A model generated the notes under the pieces. That model did no database searches, was not told where the DNA came from, and worked only from the letters and a program-made list of their open reading frames with translations. Of a DNA stretch of 64,000 nucleotides, positions 32,283-46,125 are shown piece after piece (the first letter of the stretch is position 1; each line of letters opens with the position of its first letter). This DNA comes from Epiperipatus broadwayi (Eukaryota; Onychophora; Udeonychophora; Euonychophora; Peripatidae), in NCBI GenBank assembly GCA_028023455.1, contig JAQFVV010000018.1:7721274-7785273 (forward strand). The letters run 5' to 3'. The position numbers and the translations under genes were made by a program.

Positions 32283-35200
32283 ATATATATATATAAAACT
32301 TAAAACTTTCAATCCACCATACATTTGTGAAACATTTCAAAGAAGGCATTTGAACAAGCTAAATGACCTGCAAGTCACATATCAAATAGAAGCAGAGCCA
32401 AAACTATTCACTTGGCTAAAAACATAATTTTTTATACATTTCCCTCTCATTTGTTCAGTATTTATCAATAGCAAATTACTACAATTTATTTCAAAATTTT
32501 TAGTTTCAGGAAGGCTTTAAATATATCTAAAAAAAGATAATACACGTAATAAAAGATGTTAATGATACCAGGTGGTCATGATTAATAATAAAATGGTATT
32601 ATGTATCTGACATAGGAATAATATGATAAAGTAAATTATTGATATCAGTCATTAATGTATATAACTAAAGTAGATGATGTTAAAGAAATGAGTTTAGAAA
32701 CTTCAATATTTCCTACATAAAATTATAATAATATGATATGTCAAATGTAAGAGATTATAGTCAAGAAAAAGAGAATCACTAGTAACAGCAAACAGAGAAT
32801 AAAAAAAATGAATATCAATAGCTGTGACCATGTAATAATTTTTTTTGTTTTTGTTAAAATTAATATATTGTTCAGATGTTTAAGTAAATAAATAGAAATT
32901 TACATTAAATAATGGATTAATATATGAAATTTAGATAAATTGTTGAGTAAGAGGGTGTGTTGTTTAATGATAAAAACAGATTGTTGATGAGAATTTTTTT
33001 TATTTCAATCTATGATTGAAGTTTTAATTGATGAAAAAAATCACATTCTGTCATTTATAATCAAACCGCTGATTTATACTGACCATTACCAAGAATTTAA
33101 AGTTGAACGATCATTTGTATAGATTTATATGATAGATACATCTTATATATGTTATAAACTACTGAAATGAAAAAGTCATAAAAGCATATTACTGATTACC
33201 AAACATATTATTGTCAAATTAGATATAATTTAATGCCATTTGCAAGACTCCACAATAATGAATTATTGTGATGATGATAATGAGATGAAAAGAACATAAC
33301 TATCACATAACTCTGTAAAGGTAAACCATAGGCTAATTATCAGCAGAATTTAATTTGTTCATACCAGTAGTGAAGGATGTATTATATTACAATCACATTT
33401 TTGTTTTATGGCTCCCACATTCATTAGCATCTTATCTATCTAAACTAATGTGGTATGTTTACTATTTAATTAAAAATTCTTAGGATTTCATTTATTGAAT
33501 AGCAATTGAATTTTTATTTACTGCTTACATAAAAAAATCCTAGATGACTGTATTTTCATGGTGTACCATAATTGAATGTGATAGGTAAGGCAAAAAATAT
33601 TTAACCATTTTTAACTTTGAAAATATTCATGTCAATATGTGTGTGTATATATATGGTATATATGTTTTTCCTCTCATAGCATTTTTGCCATTTAGTATAA
33701 GCTTTGCTTTTCAGTAGATAAAAGTTGATAGTGCTTAATAAATCCCTTTCCAATGCTATCCTATCTAGTTTTTAACTTATTGCTTTCATCAGTTAAAAAC
33801 TTTTAAATCTAAAGTGGATGTTATGTGATGTCATTGATTATGTACCGATCCTGGTCAAAAGATAAAAATGACTGTGATTATTAAAAAACTAAGGTCACCA
33901 TAATATATAGATATTGAACTGGTTTTATATCTATATAACTATGCAAGAAAATTAGTTTATATTGAAAACATTAACAAGTTTTCAATTTTGAGTAAGTAGC
34001 TTCATAGTAAAACAATTAAGTAAAAGATGGCTGGGAGTACTTTTGAATCTAATAAACCTTTTCCCTAGAATCCATCTTTTACTTCTTTGTTTATTGCTTT
34101 CCTCCATTATGAATAACTGCAGAGACCTTAATTCTTGAGTCAGATATTTTTATCCTTAAATTAAAATGATGAGAAGATTATCATTAGTGATGATTCAATG
34201 TCTAAATGGCTGGGTCATAGAACCTATTGTCATGACAGCTTAATTTTGTGTTTGATAAAGAATTTTACATATGTGCAAACATTACTGACATAGATAACAA
34301 TAGCAAGATTATAATAATAAAAAAATAATTTCATAATCAGAAAAAGATGATATCCATATAAATGTATTCTGCCCAAAAAGCAGAGTACAATATTTAGAGT
34401 AATAAGACAAAGTAATAATAGTAATATTTATTGGTGGGGCTTGCAAGTGTTTTTATAACATCGTTTCTAAGAGAAAAAAGCAGCACGCGTTTTCAAAAGT
34501 AAGTGAACTAAATTAAAATTTTCAGTTAATTAAATTAATTTATTTTAAAGCTTTTATCGCGAACTAGTAAACGGTTTGTCACTAATAAAATAACTAAAAA
34601 CAAAATTGACAAAAAAAAAATGTCAATTACTATAATTATTTTATGAATTTCTATTACTTTTAAAAAATAATCTGTCATTGTTGCAGCAATTCACGTTTAA
34701 AATTAATGATCTTTAAATAATTAACTACTTGACTGATAATTTATTTACGATAGATTAACCTGAAGGCTAAACAACTGACATCTCAATGATTTAACTAAAA
34801 AACAACACTGCACATATATATATACACACAAGTTTGTGTATTAAATATTTTTATAAAAGAACTTCGACATCATATGATCAAGCAATGCAGAAATGAATAA
34901 TTAGGAAAGATAATTTATCTTATATATATATATATGGGTGCATGTAAAATAGGTGTACTAAAAATATCAAAAATAAATGTTGAGACAGCGTTACAAATAT
35001 GATCCAGATGGCTTGGGCGACATTAGAATAGTAGTAGAAGGAAAACATAAAATTAGAAAACCCATGATAATAGCGTATATAAGCAAGTTCTATTCTACAT
35101 AGTAGTAACGCAGAAGGGAAAAACCGAACCTATATACATATCTTTGATTATTTACGGCAAAACTTTTAAAATCAAAGTGAAAAGCCGAAGACTTTAGAAA

Positions 35201-38200
35201 ATTTTTTTTAATATTTCAATAACCTATTTAATAATAAGTTAAAATTTTGTTTACTTTTATTAAAAATATATTTATTATACGTGGCTTATTTGAATAATGT
35301 TTTGAAATTATTTTATAAACAATTTTGTGTGTACAAGTAAACTAATATTCCAAAACCCACATATTCAAAAAATTCTATTTTTCTAACAATTTTGGATCCA
35401 ACTTCCTGCCATTTAAAAATATGCACGAAAATTATAATTCCATAGCGAACATATAAATACAAAAATTGAACTTTTAAAAAAATAGATCAAAACCATTTTA
35501 TTCTGTGGTAAGTGTATATATGTAACAATAAACTATAATTTATGTAAAAAAACAAACTATAATATATGTATATGCCGTAGATAATATGTAATAAAATATG
35601 TTCTACAAAAGTATGTAAATAGTTTTCAATCATTACGGCAATAAATTTTTGGTACAAAACAATATTTACTTTGCTGAGCCAAGCTTTCGATACAGCCTAT
35701 CTTTGTCAAAGCACAACTAACATGATATATAAAAGCAAAAAAATTGAAATTCTATATTAGAAGCATATTTTCAAACAAATCTTGCAGAAAAATGACAGTG
35801 ATAGTTTTTAATATCAGGACACTTATATATCAATCATATCAATATAGCAAAGTATGTTTCAAACAGTTTTTTTACACATTAATTTGCAATTGTGTACAAC
35901 ATATAAATAAAAAATGGAATCCTATATTAAATGTTTATGTTCAAAACAAATAAAAACAGAAAAACTGCTACTTTAATATAGCATTAAATTAAGGTGCTTA
36001 AAACGATTTAGGATTTAATATAATTAATAAAAAAAAGAGTTTACCTATATGCTATGTGAATAATAAATATTTATTTGTAGTTGCATATAACAAATAAAAA
36101 AGCAAAAGGTTCATTTCAAAACAAATGAAAATATAAAAAATAAAATAGCAATTTCTACTATTTGCACATGGTTATGTCAGTCTTCTTAATATAGCAAAAT
36201 CATATGCTCAGAGTCTTTAATTTAAAAACATTGAATCACATAAAAGTCATATCATTTTATTCTCAGTGATTATTAATTTATGTAAAATATAAAAGCAAAG
36301 GGGTGTAATTTCTTTGCTAAATGTTAATCCTCAAAAAAGGCAAATGTTAATGATTCATCTAACATTTGGTCATTTTCGTGTCAGGCCACAATTTGTAAAA
36401 CAGCAAGTAAATGTTCAACTTTTATTTTAAAAAAATTTATCACGTATACAATGCTAAATATTTGTTATAAAAATAATTTTAAGTAATGAATTAAAATATT
36501 TTTACATATATATATAGCAATATTCATTACATTTAATTTTTTTCAAATCACTTTTAAATAATATTTGTTTATAAATAAAGTTTAATTTAATGACTCATTG
36601 CTCTTTAAATTTACTTTTTCTTTAAGTAACACTTTTTTAAAACAACAAGTATAAAAATAGTTTTTAAACATTTCCCCTTATTAGTATCTAATATCTGGAC
36701 ACTTTTAGATCAAGTTACAATTTGTAAAAATGCATACAAAAATGCATACATTTTATTATGGTACCACATTTTCTGTCACACAACAGAATAAAATTTCTTT
36801 GTAATCAAATACATATATGCAATGAATTTAAATTTATTTTATTTTATGCTTATTAATTTTTAAGCAATATTGCTATTAAGTTATTTAAATTAGGATAACC
36901 ATCATGTTTAATTTCTAAGCATGGGTATTTTCCTATTATATTACAAATGTATATTAGAGTAATTTTGTTCAAATTTGTAAAATTTGCAATCCTAAAATAG
37001 TAAGATTTGTATTATATATATTGTAGCTTTATATTTAGCCCAAAGAAAGTTAATATAATATAAAATATAGTGCTTTAATTTTTTTTATTAACTGATTTAA
37101 ATAAAAATAACTATTTGCTAAACAAGTCTCACTATTTTAAACTATATGAAATCTTTCTTATGTATTTTTAAATTATATTACTAAACTATTTAATAAAATG
37201 TAGTTTAATGCTAATTGTTAAGATATTAATTGGTTCATTTGGTTGCTATTTAAAGTGAAAGTTTGAGAGGTTAAAATTAAATAAAATAGTTTGAAGTATA
37301 TTATATTTTAAGTAATTTTTACTAAATAATGTTTTGTTATATCTCAAAAGGCATTTCTATTAGTTTGTAATAACTTTCATAATTCTAATCATTTTCTGGA
37401 GTGTCTATTATGTGTGCATGTGCATGGATATTTTGAAAAGAAGTAAGTTTGAAATAAATTATCTTTAAATGTGATAATTATGTTAAGAATCATAAATTTA
37501 ATAAATTAATATTATTTTAATATTAGAATGAATTAGTTATCATAATTTTTGAGAACCTTTAAATTAAACAAAAGATAATAATTTTAAATAAATATGGTTA
37601 GTAATTAAATAGAGTTAATTATTTTATTTGTTTTAATATGTATAGACAAGTTTCAAAATTAAAATTATTTTTAGATGGCCTGCTCGGAAACAATTAAGGT
37701 CACATCACACAATTAAAACCTTACCGCAATATTAATTCCAGATTAATTAATTAAAATCATATGATCAACTTAACCATTATTCATATAAGCATCCATACAC
37801 ATTTAAAAGAGGAAAATAGAAAATAAAATTATTATTCTAACTTCACTTTTAAATAAATCCGCTTCAATTAATTTTATTATATGTGGCTAAAATCTTAGTA
37901 TAATTTGAATAATGTACACCTTGTGCCATGCTATTGCTATATAAAGACAATATCTGCATTCTGAAATGTAAACAAGCTTTACTTTTAAATGAAAGTCGCC
38001 AAAGCACCAATAAATATGAAAAAATACTGTGATAAATTTCAAGCTGGAGAAATATTCACATATGTTGTTTAATATTCTATGAACTATAACTAATTCTAGT
38101 CATTATTTAAAACAATTTATTAAAATTTATTCCAAGCTTAAATATTATATGACTTACCTATAAACACTAATGCCATTACTCTCATGTTTTACTTATTTGT

Positions 38201-38851
38201 ATTATTAAAAAAATCATTTATTGCAAGCTATTATAAAGATGCTTTAATTATTAATTATTGAAGTATTCATGTTACATGGAACAGACTCAAACTTATTGTC
38301 ATTTAAACCTGCTAAAATGAATGTTTAGATGAATTATTAAAAATTATCATGAAACAGAAAGAGGAAATGAAGCATACTCTTTTCAGGAGTCATTTTTTGT
38401 TTAAAATAAATGACAATATTATTTATGCCTATATTATACTACATTTACCAAGACATTATAATTAGGCTTCATATAATGCAAATATTATTTTGGAATTCCA
38501 CTAATTTATCCGTGGGAGTATTTTTATTGTTCTGTAGAAGCAATGATTTAAAATTTGCATGGCCTTGTAAACCCATTAATCTGTTATATAATATTCATTA
38601 TAGAAACTTCATTTTCATTTATTAAAAGAATTTGCTCAAATATATTTGTACTGCTTTTCATTAAAAAAATTTAGATGCTGTATTTTTTTCTTACACATTT
38701 TAATAAACTGTGCAATGTTTTACCTTCAATGAGCAATGATGTGACTCAAAAGCACAAAGAGTTTTATTTTAATTTTTTTTTAAAAAGAACTCATAAACTC
38801 TCAGACTTTGTAAAATGGGGTATTATAAAATATATTATATTAAAAATATTG

Positions 38852-38852
38852 A

Positions 38853-38923
<71 letters not shown>
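38852..38923. repeat. (ATT)n microsatellite, about 23 units
   Basis: Uninterrupted trinucleotide repeat; the poly-leucine frame across it is an artefact. Confidence 0.98.
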
Positions 38924-38924
<1 letters not shown>

Positions 38925-40864
38925 CATTGTTACTAGTATATTATTAATTTATTCCTATATTTTACGACAAATTTAATATATGTGTATTATATATTTTATA
39001 ATTAATATTTATACAAATAAATATTAAAGTAATAGAATTTTAAATATAAATATTTTAAGAGTTCTCAGAATGTATATGTCAATGATGTACAAATGTGTTA
39101 AATATGCACACAGGATAATAAAAGTTATTTTATGATTTGTACGTGGATAAATATATTATTTAAGGTCAGTGTATTGTTGAATGTAATTTTAATTCATAAT
39201 TTATGATATTGCTTTCAATTATATTTGAATAGGTTTTTATATCTCCTTATTCAGAGTATGTGTGTTTACATGTGTATGCATGTAGATGCAGTTTAAAATT
39301 TCAATGTATTATTTTATAACTATAACTTATTTTTCACTTCATTGGTATTTTGCTCATTGTCATGTACCAATTGTGGCAATAATTTTAATGGTTTTTGCTA
39401 CTTCAGATTTTACTAAGTTTCTCCAGAGTAAAGACTGAAGTTTATGCAACATGTAATTACAGGCCATGTCACAAAGTATTGAATTATTCTTTCTATCATT
39501 TGTCCTTGTGTTTTGTTGATGTATATTTTGATATAAGCACATTAAATTCTTAACTTGTATAAGATGTATCTCTACTTCAGAAATTTTAAAAGTATATTAA
39601 ATATTGGTACCTTTAGCTGAATTAATATTCTGCTTCATGAATGTATAAACAGGTAAAACTTATACAAATTATATTTGCTTTATATTTGATGTCATTACTA
39701 TATCAGGGAATAGATTATGCATGAATTTTGAATTTAGTTAGTACTGCCAATCCACTATCAACATGTAGGGGGCCCTATGTTAAGGCAAATGCTTATTACT
39801 CTGTGAATAAATGCTGTTTAGTTTGTTTTAAATGACAGAGAAAACTTCTTAAATGCAATTCAAATATAAATATTAGTTCTAAAGTTTACTCAGAGTGTAT
39901 TTTAATTAATGTTAGTTATATGCTTATTTAAATAGTAATTGATACTGTAATAATTATTGTTTATTATTTTGTTTTATTTTAATTGTAATATTAAATCTGT
40001 CTTCTAATATAAATAAATATTTTTATTATTTTAAGTAAATTTATGTTTACATTGTCGTCATCATTATCACACTAAATTCCCAGAAAATTGAATTGATAAA
40101 GCCATAATATTGAACAAAAGAATACATTTCAAAGTCACATTGAAGTTACTTAATCTATTTTCCAATACCTGCATTAGTTAAACTACTATGTTATATTATT
40201 TTGCTTTTTTATTTTTAAGATATTTAATGATGTAGTGGGTTGTATAAAATTACCCTTTCTGCCCACTGAAATATTTTAACTTTGCTTGTTTTCAAGATTA
40301 AGCAGTAAAGTATGCTAATAAAACTTGCTCACTAGTCATTTTGATATTATTATTTAATAAAATAAAAACATTAAAATATTTTAGTTTAGTTTTTCTTGCT
40401 AGCCAAAGGTTATTAGAAATATTTTGATATGTAAATACATAGCATTTAACTTTATTATTTATTTTAAAATGAGATGTAGGTTTATAATAATAGATGAAAA
40501 AATAAAAGTATCTTGTATATAAAAAACCCAAATTATTATTTCAGTTGATTGTTAAGCAAAGTAATTATTTATTAGATCAAATAAAATACAAACTTGAGAT
40601 TTACGTTATTTTTCTGCTGTTGTATATTTTGTCCATAGAGAACTCATATTCATGCGCAAATACATATTTATTTTATGGTACAAATCTAATTTGATATCAC
40701 TTTGGTGCTTTTCCTTTGATTCATCTGCGCTTTCAAAGATTACAAGTTTGGTGGGCTTTTGACTTATCCAATATGTTGGCTTTCAATTGATTTGGGGTTC
40801 TGGTCAAACGAGTGTTATTGTTTTATCTCTCATCTAGATCACTCTTTTGAGATTACAATATGTA

Positions 40865-41015
40865 CATAGCATTATGCTGTTGCACATGCGTTTGGGTTCG
40901 AAAAGATAGATGGCCATTTTATCTTTTCCAAAGACTTTATCATGTGGTTGAGTGTTAGTATTCATTCATTTATAGTTAAAATCTTCAAAGTGCATGTGCA
41001 ACAGCGTAATGCTGT
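40865..41015. repeat. Small fold-back with 25-base arms
   Basis: AGCATTATGCTGTTGCACATG near 40869 is matched in reverse complement by CATGTGCAACAGCGTAATGCT near 40993, with one mismatch over about 21 bases and a loop of about 100 bases. Likely a MITE-type relic. Confidence 0.75.
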
Positions 41016-41744
41016 GTTAAATATTACAGTTTACAAACATCGCGCTATAAAAAAATGATTTATTTAAATATGTACATATGTATACAAACATGACAGACAA
41101 AAATAAATCATGCCTTATTCCCAGGAGACTGTAAAGTCACCAGATAAGGTAACAATCAATGGCTGAAGGTGGAGAGTGCTAAGAATCCCCTGATTGCAGA
41201 CCCAAGCTAACATTTGATGACAGCTTTTATTTATGTACTTGCAGCTGCAGATCACTTTAAAGTGAAAAAATATTGCAAGATGATGATGCTTTTACAATGG
41301 AAGCACTGTAGTTTTAATCTATTTATTATTAAAAATAACATGACTTCTTGATCAGTTATTTGAGTGGGGATATTATTGGAATTTATATTTTCTTACAGTT
41401 TTACTTTAAAAACATAACTGTTATCAAGTATTAGAAAGGATATATTTTTAAGATATGGGTGTTGAAAATTTATTATTTCCCTGAATAACTCCATTAGTTT
41501 GATGAACTCATCAATGAAGTAGTTGATGGATATTTTTAAATAGGCTTCTGATATGATTTTTCCTATTTGGGTTAACTATAATTAGCATGTATTTATCCAA
41601 CATTTTAATTATTTTTTGAAGTTCTTCACTTCCACTTTCAAATACTAGGTATCTTGGTTTTGGGTGTCCTGTAATATGTGTGATCATGTTTTATAAGTTT
41701 TTTTCATTAAGCTTAATTGAATAAAGATTCTTTGGAAAATGTAC

Positions 41745-42515
41745 AGAGGGATCAATGTTTTTCGATGATTGGTATTATTTCCTTCTTAATAATTACAAAT
41801 AAATACTGTTCTAAATAAATAATTATTGATTTTTATATATTCTAAATTAATCTATGTAAAATTGCAGATAATTAAATATGAGATATCATCTCTTTCTCTG
41901 TAGTATATGCCCAAGATTTGTACAATTTAATTGTCAATTATAGTATCAGACATACAACAGGTTCAAGCTCTGAGTTAAGCACAGTTAGTAATAGTTGAAT
42001 TATATATAAATACACTCTAAACACAAGTGATTTACTTCTGCTTTTATAATTCTTATTGGCAGGAAATATTTATACATTAAAATCAAACAGTGCATGTCAG
42101 AAGGTTAATTTCCTTGTGAATAATTACACATAGATATTGTGCTAAATAAATAAATATATATATATATATATATATATTAAATTAATATATATAAAATCGC
42201 AGATAATTAATAAAGGGATACCATCTCTCTTCTCTGAGACATTTGAACTATATATAATTTAAAATTGTCAGTTATAATACTAGGCACACAATAGATTCAA
42301 GTCCTGAGTTAAGCATGGTTAGTATGAGTTGGCTTATATATGGATGAGATCCAAACATAAGCGATTCATTTGTTTTTAAAACTCTTATTTGTGAATAAAC
42401 GCATGGAGATTTATACATTTAAAACAAACAGTACATGTCAAAAGATTAATTTCCATGTGAATAATTATAGATAGATACTGTGCTAAATAAATAATCATTG
42501 ATTTATATAATGAAT
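41745..42515 (+). repeat. Tandem array of about 335-bp units (2 full, 1 partial)
   Basis: The landmark AATAATTAC...AATACTGT...CTAAATAAATAA starts at about 41786, 42117 and 42458 (spacing 331 and 341). Between landmarks, GAGTTAAGCA(C/T)(A/G)GTTAGTA and CATGTCA(G/A)AA(G/A) repeat in order. Divergence is moderate, so the array is old. Non-coding. Confidence 0.8.
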
Positions 42516-43132
42516 GATGTTTAAAAAATCTTTGGAATGACATAACCATAATTTTTGTTATGTTGTCATTAGTTCAAGATTCTTGAGGCTCTCTAATGTT
42601 AATGTCCATGGTATTGTTAATGAATCTAGTTTCATCAGAGTTCCAATGATTGTTTGATAAAATCTAAAACTTGAGTGTATTCTCATTTTATTAAACATTT
42701 CAAATTTTTTTATTTTTACAATCTTCTAAAGATGTAAATTTTGTTACTTCTACATAGGAATTCTTTGCATTTTTCACATATAATGACAGACATCTTGGCT
42801 GTTTTGTTCTCAGTGCTCATATGTAAATATAATCTTTAAAGGATTACTAGATTTTTTAAAAAAAGAGTTGATCTGCATGCAATATTTAAAGTATTAAATT
42901 TATTGAATTGTTCAGTAAGATTATCGGTATTTCACAGGATTTATGATCAATTTGAAAGTCAAACACTGTGCACCATCTGTTGGGTATGTACCATTATCAT
43001 TTTCATTTCTATTATTATTATTAGTTTGATGGAAAAATTGATACTAATGGATATATATATATATTAAAAATGCCTACACATTAATTTAAAAATACATAAA
43101 TTTACCCTTTAAATAATAGTGATAATTTTTTT

Positions 43133-43400
43133 TAATTAAATGCTTTTATTGACGATGAATTAAAATGAAAAAAAATTGTATTTACAATCACAATTGAGGT
43201 TTTTAGATTTAACATGAAATAAATGTATGTATGATCCAGAAATTAATTAAGTCAATCCTTTTTTATAAAAAATACGGAATGAATTGTTTAATTTCTGAAT
43301 CCCCATGTTTTTATTTCAAGTTAAACCTAAAAACCCCAAATATGGTCAAATGAAATAATTATTTCTTTTTTAATGCACAGTAACTGAATGCATTTAATTT
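43133..43400. repeat. Hairpin fold-back element, copy 2
   Basis: Same palindrome as 28190-28455: GCTTTTATTGAC end, GAGGTTTTTAGATTTAAC arm, CAGAAATTAATT near the centre and the reverse-complement arm AAGTTAAACCTAAAAACC. The arms have diverged more than in copy 1. Confidence 0.82.
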
Positions 43401-43509
43401 AAAAAATGTTTTATCTCTATTATTTTAAACTTTTTAATATTGACATAGTAAATAAGAATGTAAAACTATATTTTACTTTAAATCAACTGGATACTTACAG
43501 TTGATACAT

Positions 43510-43760
43510 ATACATATCACTAGATATTTCTGGTATAAGATAATATGTATAAGCCTGATGTATATATTATATTTAGTATGTGTATATAAGTGATTAAAAA
43601 TATGAAAAAAAAATTAAGTAAAAAATGTTTGACATTTTTGCTTTTAATTGGAATTTTTTTTAAAAAAAAAAGTTATCAAAATTATATTGTAAATGAACTT
43701 CACTTAATACATATAATATTTACTTTAAATCAATTTCAATATTATAGTATATTGTGCCAT
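43510..43760 (+). repeat. Dispersed non-coding repeat (shared with 20.5, 22.4 and 52.2 kb)
   Basis: Starts CACTAGATATTTCTGGTA; contains TTATATTTAGTATGTGTATA and GTAAATGAACTTCACTTAAT. The same ordered blocks are found, diverged, in the other copies. Here it follows a hairpin element by about 100 bases. Confidence 0.65.
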
Positions 43761-44729
43761 CCTAGATTAGATTTATATAGGCATTATTATATAAATGTAT
43801 TAAAAAATGATCATGATTTTATATGATAGTGGATGTTTAAAATCATCAAGTAATGTTTTATCTTACTTTTGAAAGTTATTATAGACACACCAAAAATACA
43901 AAGCAGTTCACAATTTGTTTTTGTTTTATCTTTTTAAAATAATTTATAATCTATTTTTGTAAGATAAAATAATAAGTAAATTCACTGCATTAAATTTAAT
44001 CTCTCATTATAAAGTTATTCATGAATGTAAATACATAGCTTTTAATAAAAGATAGTAATAATTTGTCTATTTATACATTTTAAAAGCAATAGTTTAGACG
44101 AATAAGAAATTACATTCTCATGTGTGTGAGTACATGTGCATGTATAGATTTGAATTGTGAATGTTTTAAATTAATATTTATTATTTAAAAATATATTATT
44201 TAAAATAGTAATTCTTAAAACAAGCAAATGTATTTTTATGTTTTAAAAAAGGTTTAAAATTATTGTTATTTTATTTTGAAATATTTGTTTTAAAATTTAA
44301 TGGAAGACATATTGTTTGGAATAGTTGTTTGTTTAAATAATCTCTAATTAAAGTGTAATAATTGCTCCATAAATTAGATGGGATAAACTTTGAGTTACAT
44401 ATTAATAGCACTATTTAGGTCAATGACCTCATTATTATGTCAATTAACAAAAGGATATAAATAGCCCATGTATTAACTTTGGATTTTCTCTTACTTACTG
44501 TTTCTGTCTATATACATGATATACCTCTAGCAGTTCAGTTAATGTAATGTGTTAAGCATTATTTTTTTAAAAAAGTGATATATATATATATAATGTTTTA
44601 TATAAACAACAACATAAAGATATATAAGAAACTTGATATTTATTTCAAAGACAACATAGTTATTGAGAGGAACCTGAAATATCAATTAAAATGGAATTTG
44701 TTTTAGAAGAATTCTGGAAAAGAAAAAGT

Positions 44730-46125
44730 GTTAACTGTTTTGGGCTTATCAAGTGGGTGACCCATGCGTCTTATTTGATTGGTCAAAATGATTTTTTTTT
44801 TACTGACATAAAAACTATAATCATGATGTCAACAGAAATATAGGCATTTGATATATCACTGATGTAGCTTTCTAAAGATATCTATCACAAAAAAATCAGA
44901 TGAAATTCGGATTTTTTATAAAAAAAATTTATTAAGCAGCATATTTAATTTTTTTTTGATCAATTTTGTAATTTTCATGAAGCGATAAAGGCAAAAAATA
45001 CATACCAGCCTAAACATAAAGCAGAATATCAGACTCATAAGTATAAAATTTTAATTTTTTGAATAATATTTTAATTTTTTTTTTAATTATTTGGAAAAAT
45101 GGTAATTTTTATTAATTTTAGTTTTTTAGTTGGTGTGTGTCAATATAAATTATATGGTTATTTATGCTCATATAGAATTCATATCTACAATAATTTTCTA
45201 AAGTTCTAATCGGCTTATTTTATAAAAATAAACTTATTTTATAAAAATAATGATTCACAAAAAGATTAATAATTTATTATTATGTTTATATGGTGTGTTT
45301 GTGTTTACAAGTAATGATTTACAAAACTAGTAATCAAATGTACAGTAAGATTGCATATGCAGGCAAATAATCAAATTCTGATTTGTTCCTTTGCCTTGAT
45401 ATTCATGCTTTGGAGTCACTGTGGTTTTGCTATGTGTTTTATTATATTATTTTCAAGTCTATAGCTAACAAGTGCACTATATGCAAATAAATTATATCTA
45501 TGTGATACAGTAAATATAACAAGGTAGCATCACTGGTATGCATAAAGAATATAAACATCACTGATAGACAAGTAGCCAATTGCTATGATGACAAATGTAT
45601 ATCTATCTCCTGGAAATGATTTGTTTTGTATCTTTTATTAGGATGAATCTTTTTCTTATAGATGCTTTGACATTTAGTAACTTTTGGGGTACAAGATAAA
45701 AATGAAGAATTCTTATGTGAATACTTTCGGAGATTCTGAAGCTATATGTTATCTCAGATAAGACATATTATATATGGTTTGAAAGATAATTTGTGAGGAA
45801 TACAAAGAAATTATTAGTGAAGATCTCATTTAAACTTAGTTAATGATAAATTAGAAATTATGAACAACAATAAAGTAATAATTATTTCTGATGTTGACAT
45901 TTCTTTTTTTTTCTTATTTTTTAAATGGTTATCACTATTTGTCTTAGATTTATTGTTTTCCTTGGCTTTTCTAGTTTTTATTAATGTAACTTTTTTGCTC
46001 TAACATAATTAAAACTGAAGTTAATGTGAAAATTGTGTCTCAGGCCACTTTTTTTTAAAATTCAATATGGCGTTCTAGACCCAAGCAGTTTTAAAAAGCT
46101 TATTTAAAATCATGTTAATATATAT
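44730..46125 (+). repeat. Dispersed repeat, left copy of an inverted pair (about 1.4 kb)
   Basis: Matches 59345-60885 in reverse complement along its length. Landmarks in order include ACTGACATAAAAACTATAA, TTTATGCTCATATAGAATTC, TATCTTTTATTAGGATGAATC, GGGGTACAAGATAAAAATGA, TTTGTGAGGAATA and GTGAAAATTGTGTCTCAGG. Identity looks about 70-80%. No ORF survives; family unknown. Confidence 0.8.

Larger units (their letters stand above)
32283..41744. other. Long gene-poor AT-rich stretch
   Basis: I found no coding segment, RNA gene or recognisable transposon in these 9.5 kb beyond the microsatellite and hairpin listed separately. Open frames of 60-90 codons are A/T-biased or microsatellite-derived. 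Confidence 0.6.

Noticed and set aside
38675-38947. 90-codon frame ending in poly-leucine
   Set aside because: It is generated by the (ATT)n microsatellite and A/T-rich flank; no start context or domain.
41745-42515. CRISPR-like array
   Set aside because: Units are long, diverged and contiguous with no short conserved repeat plus unique spacers; the sequence is eukaryotic.
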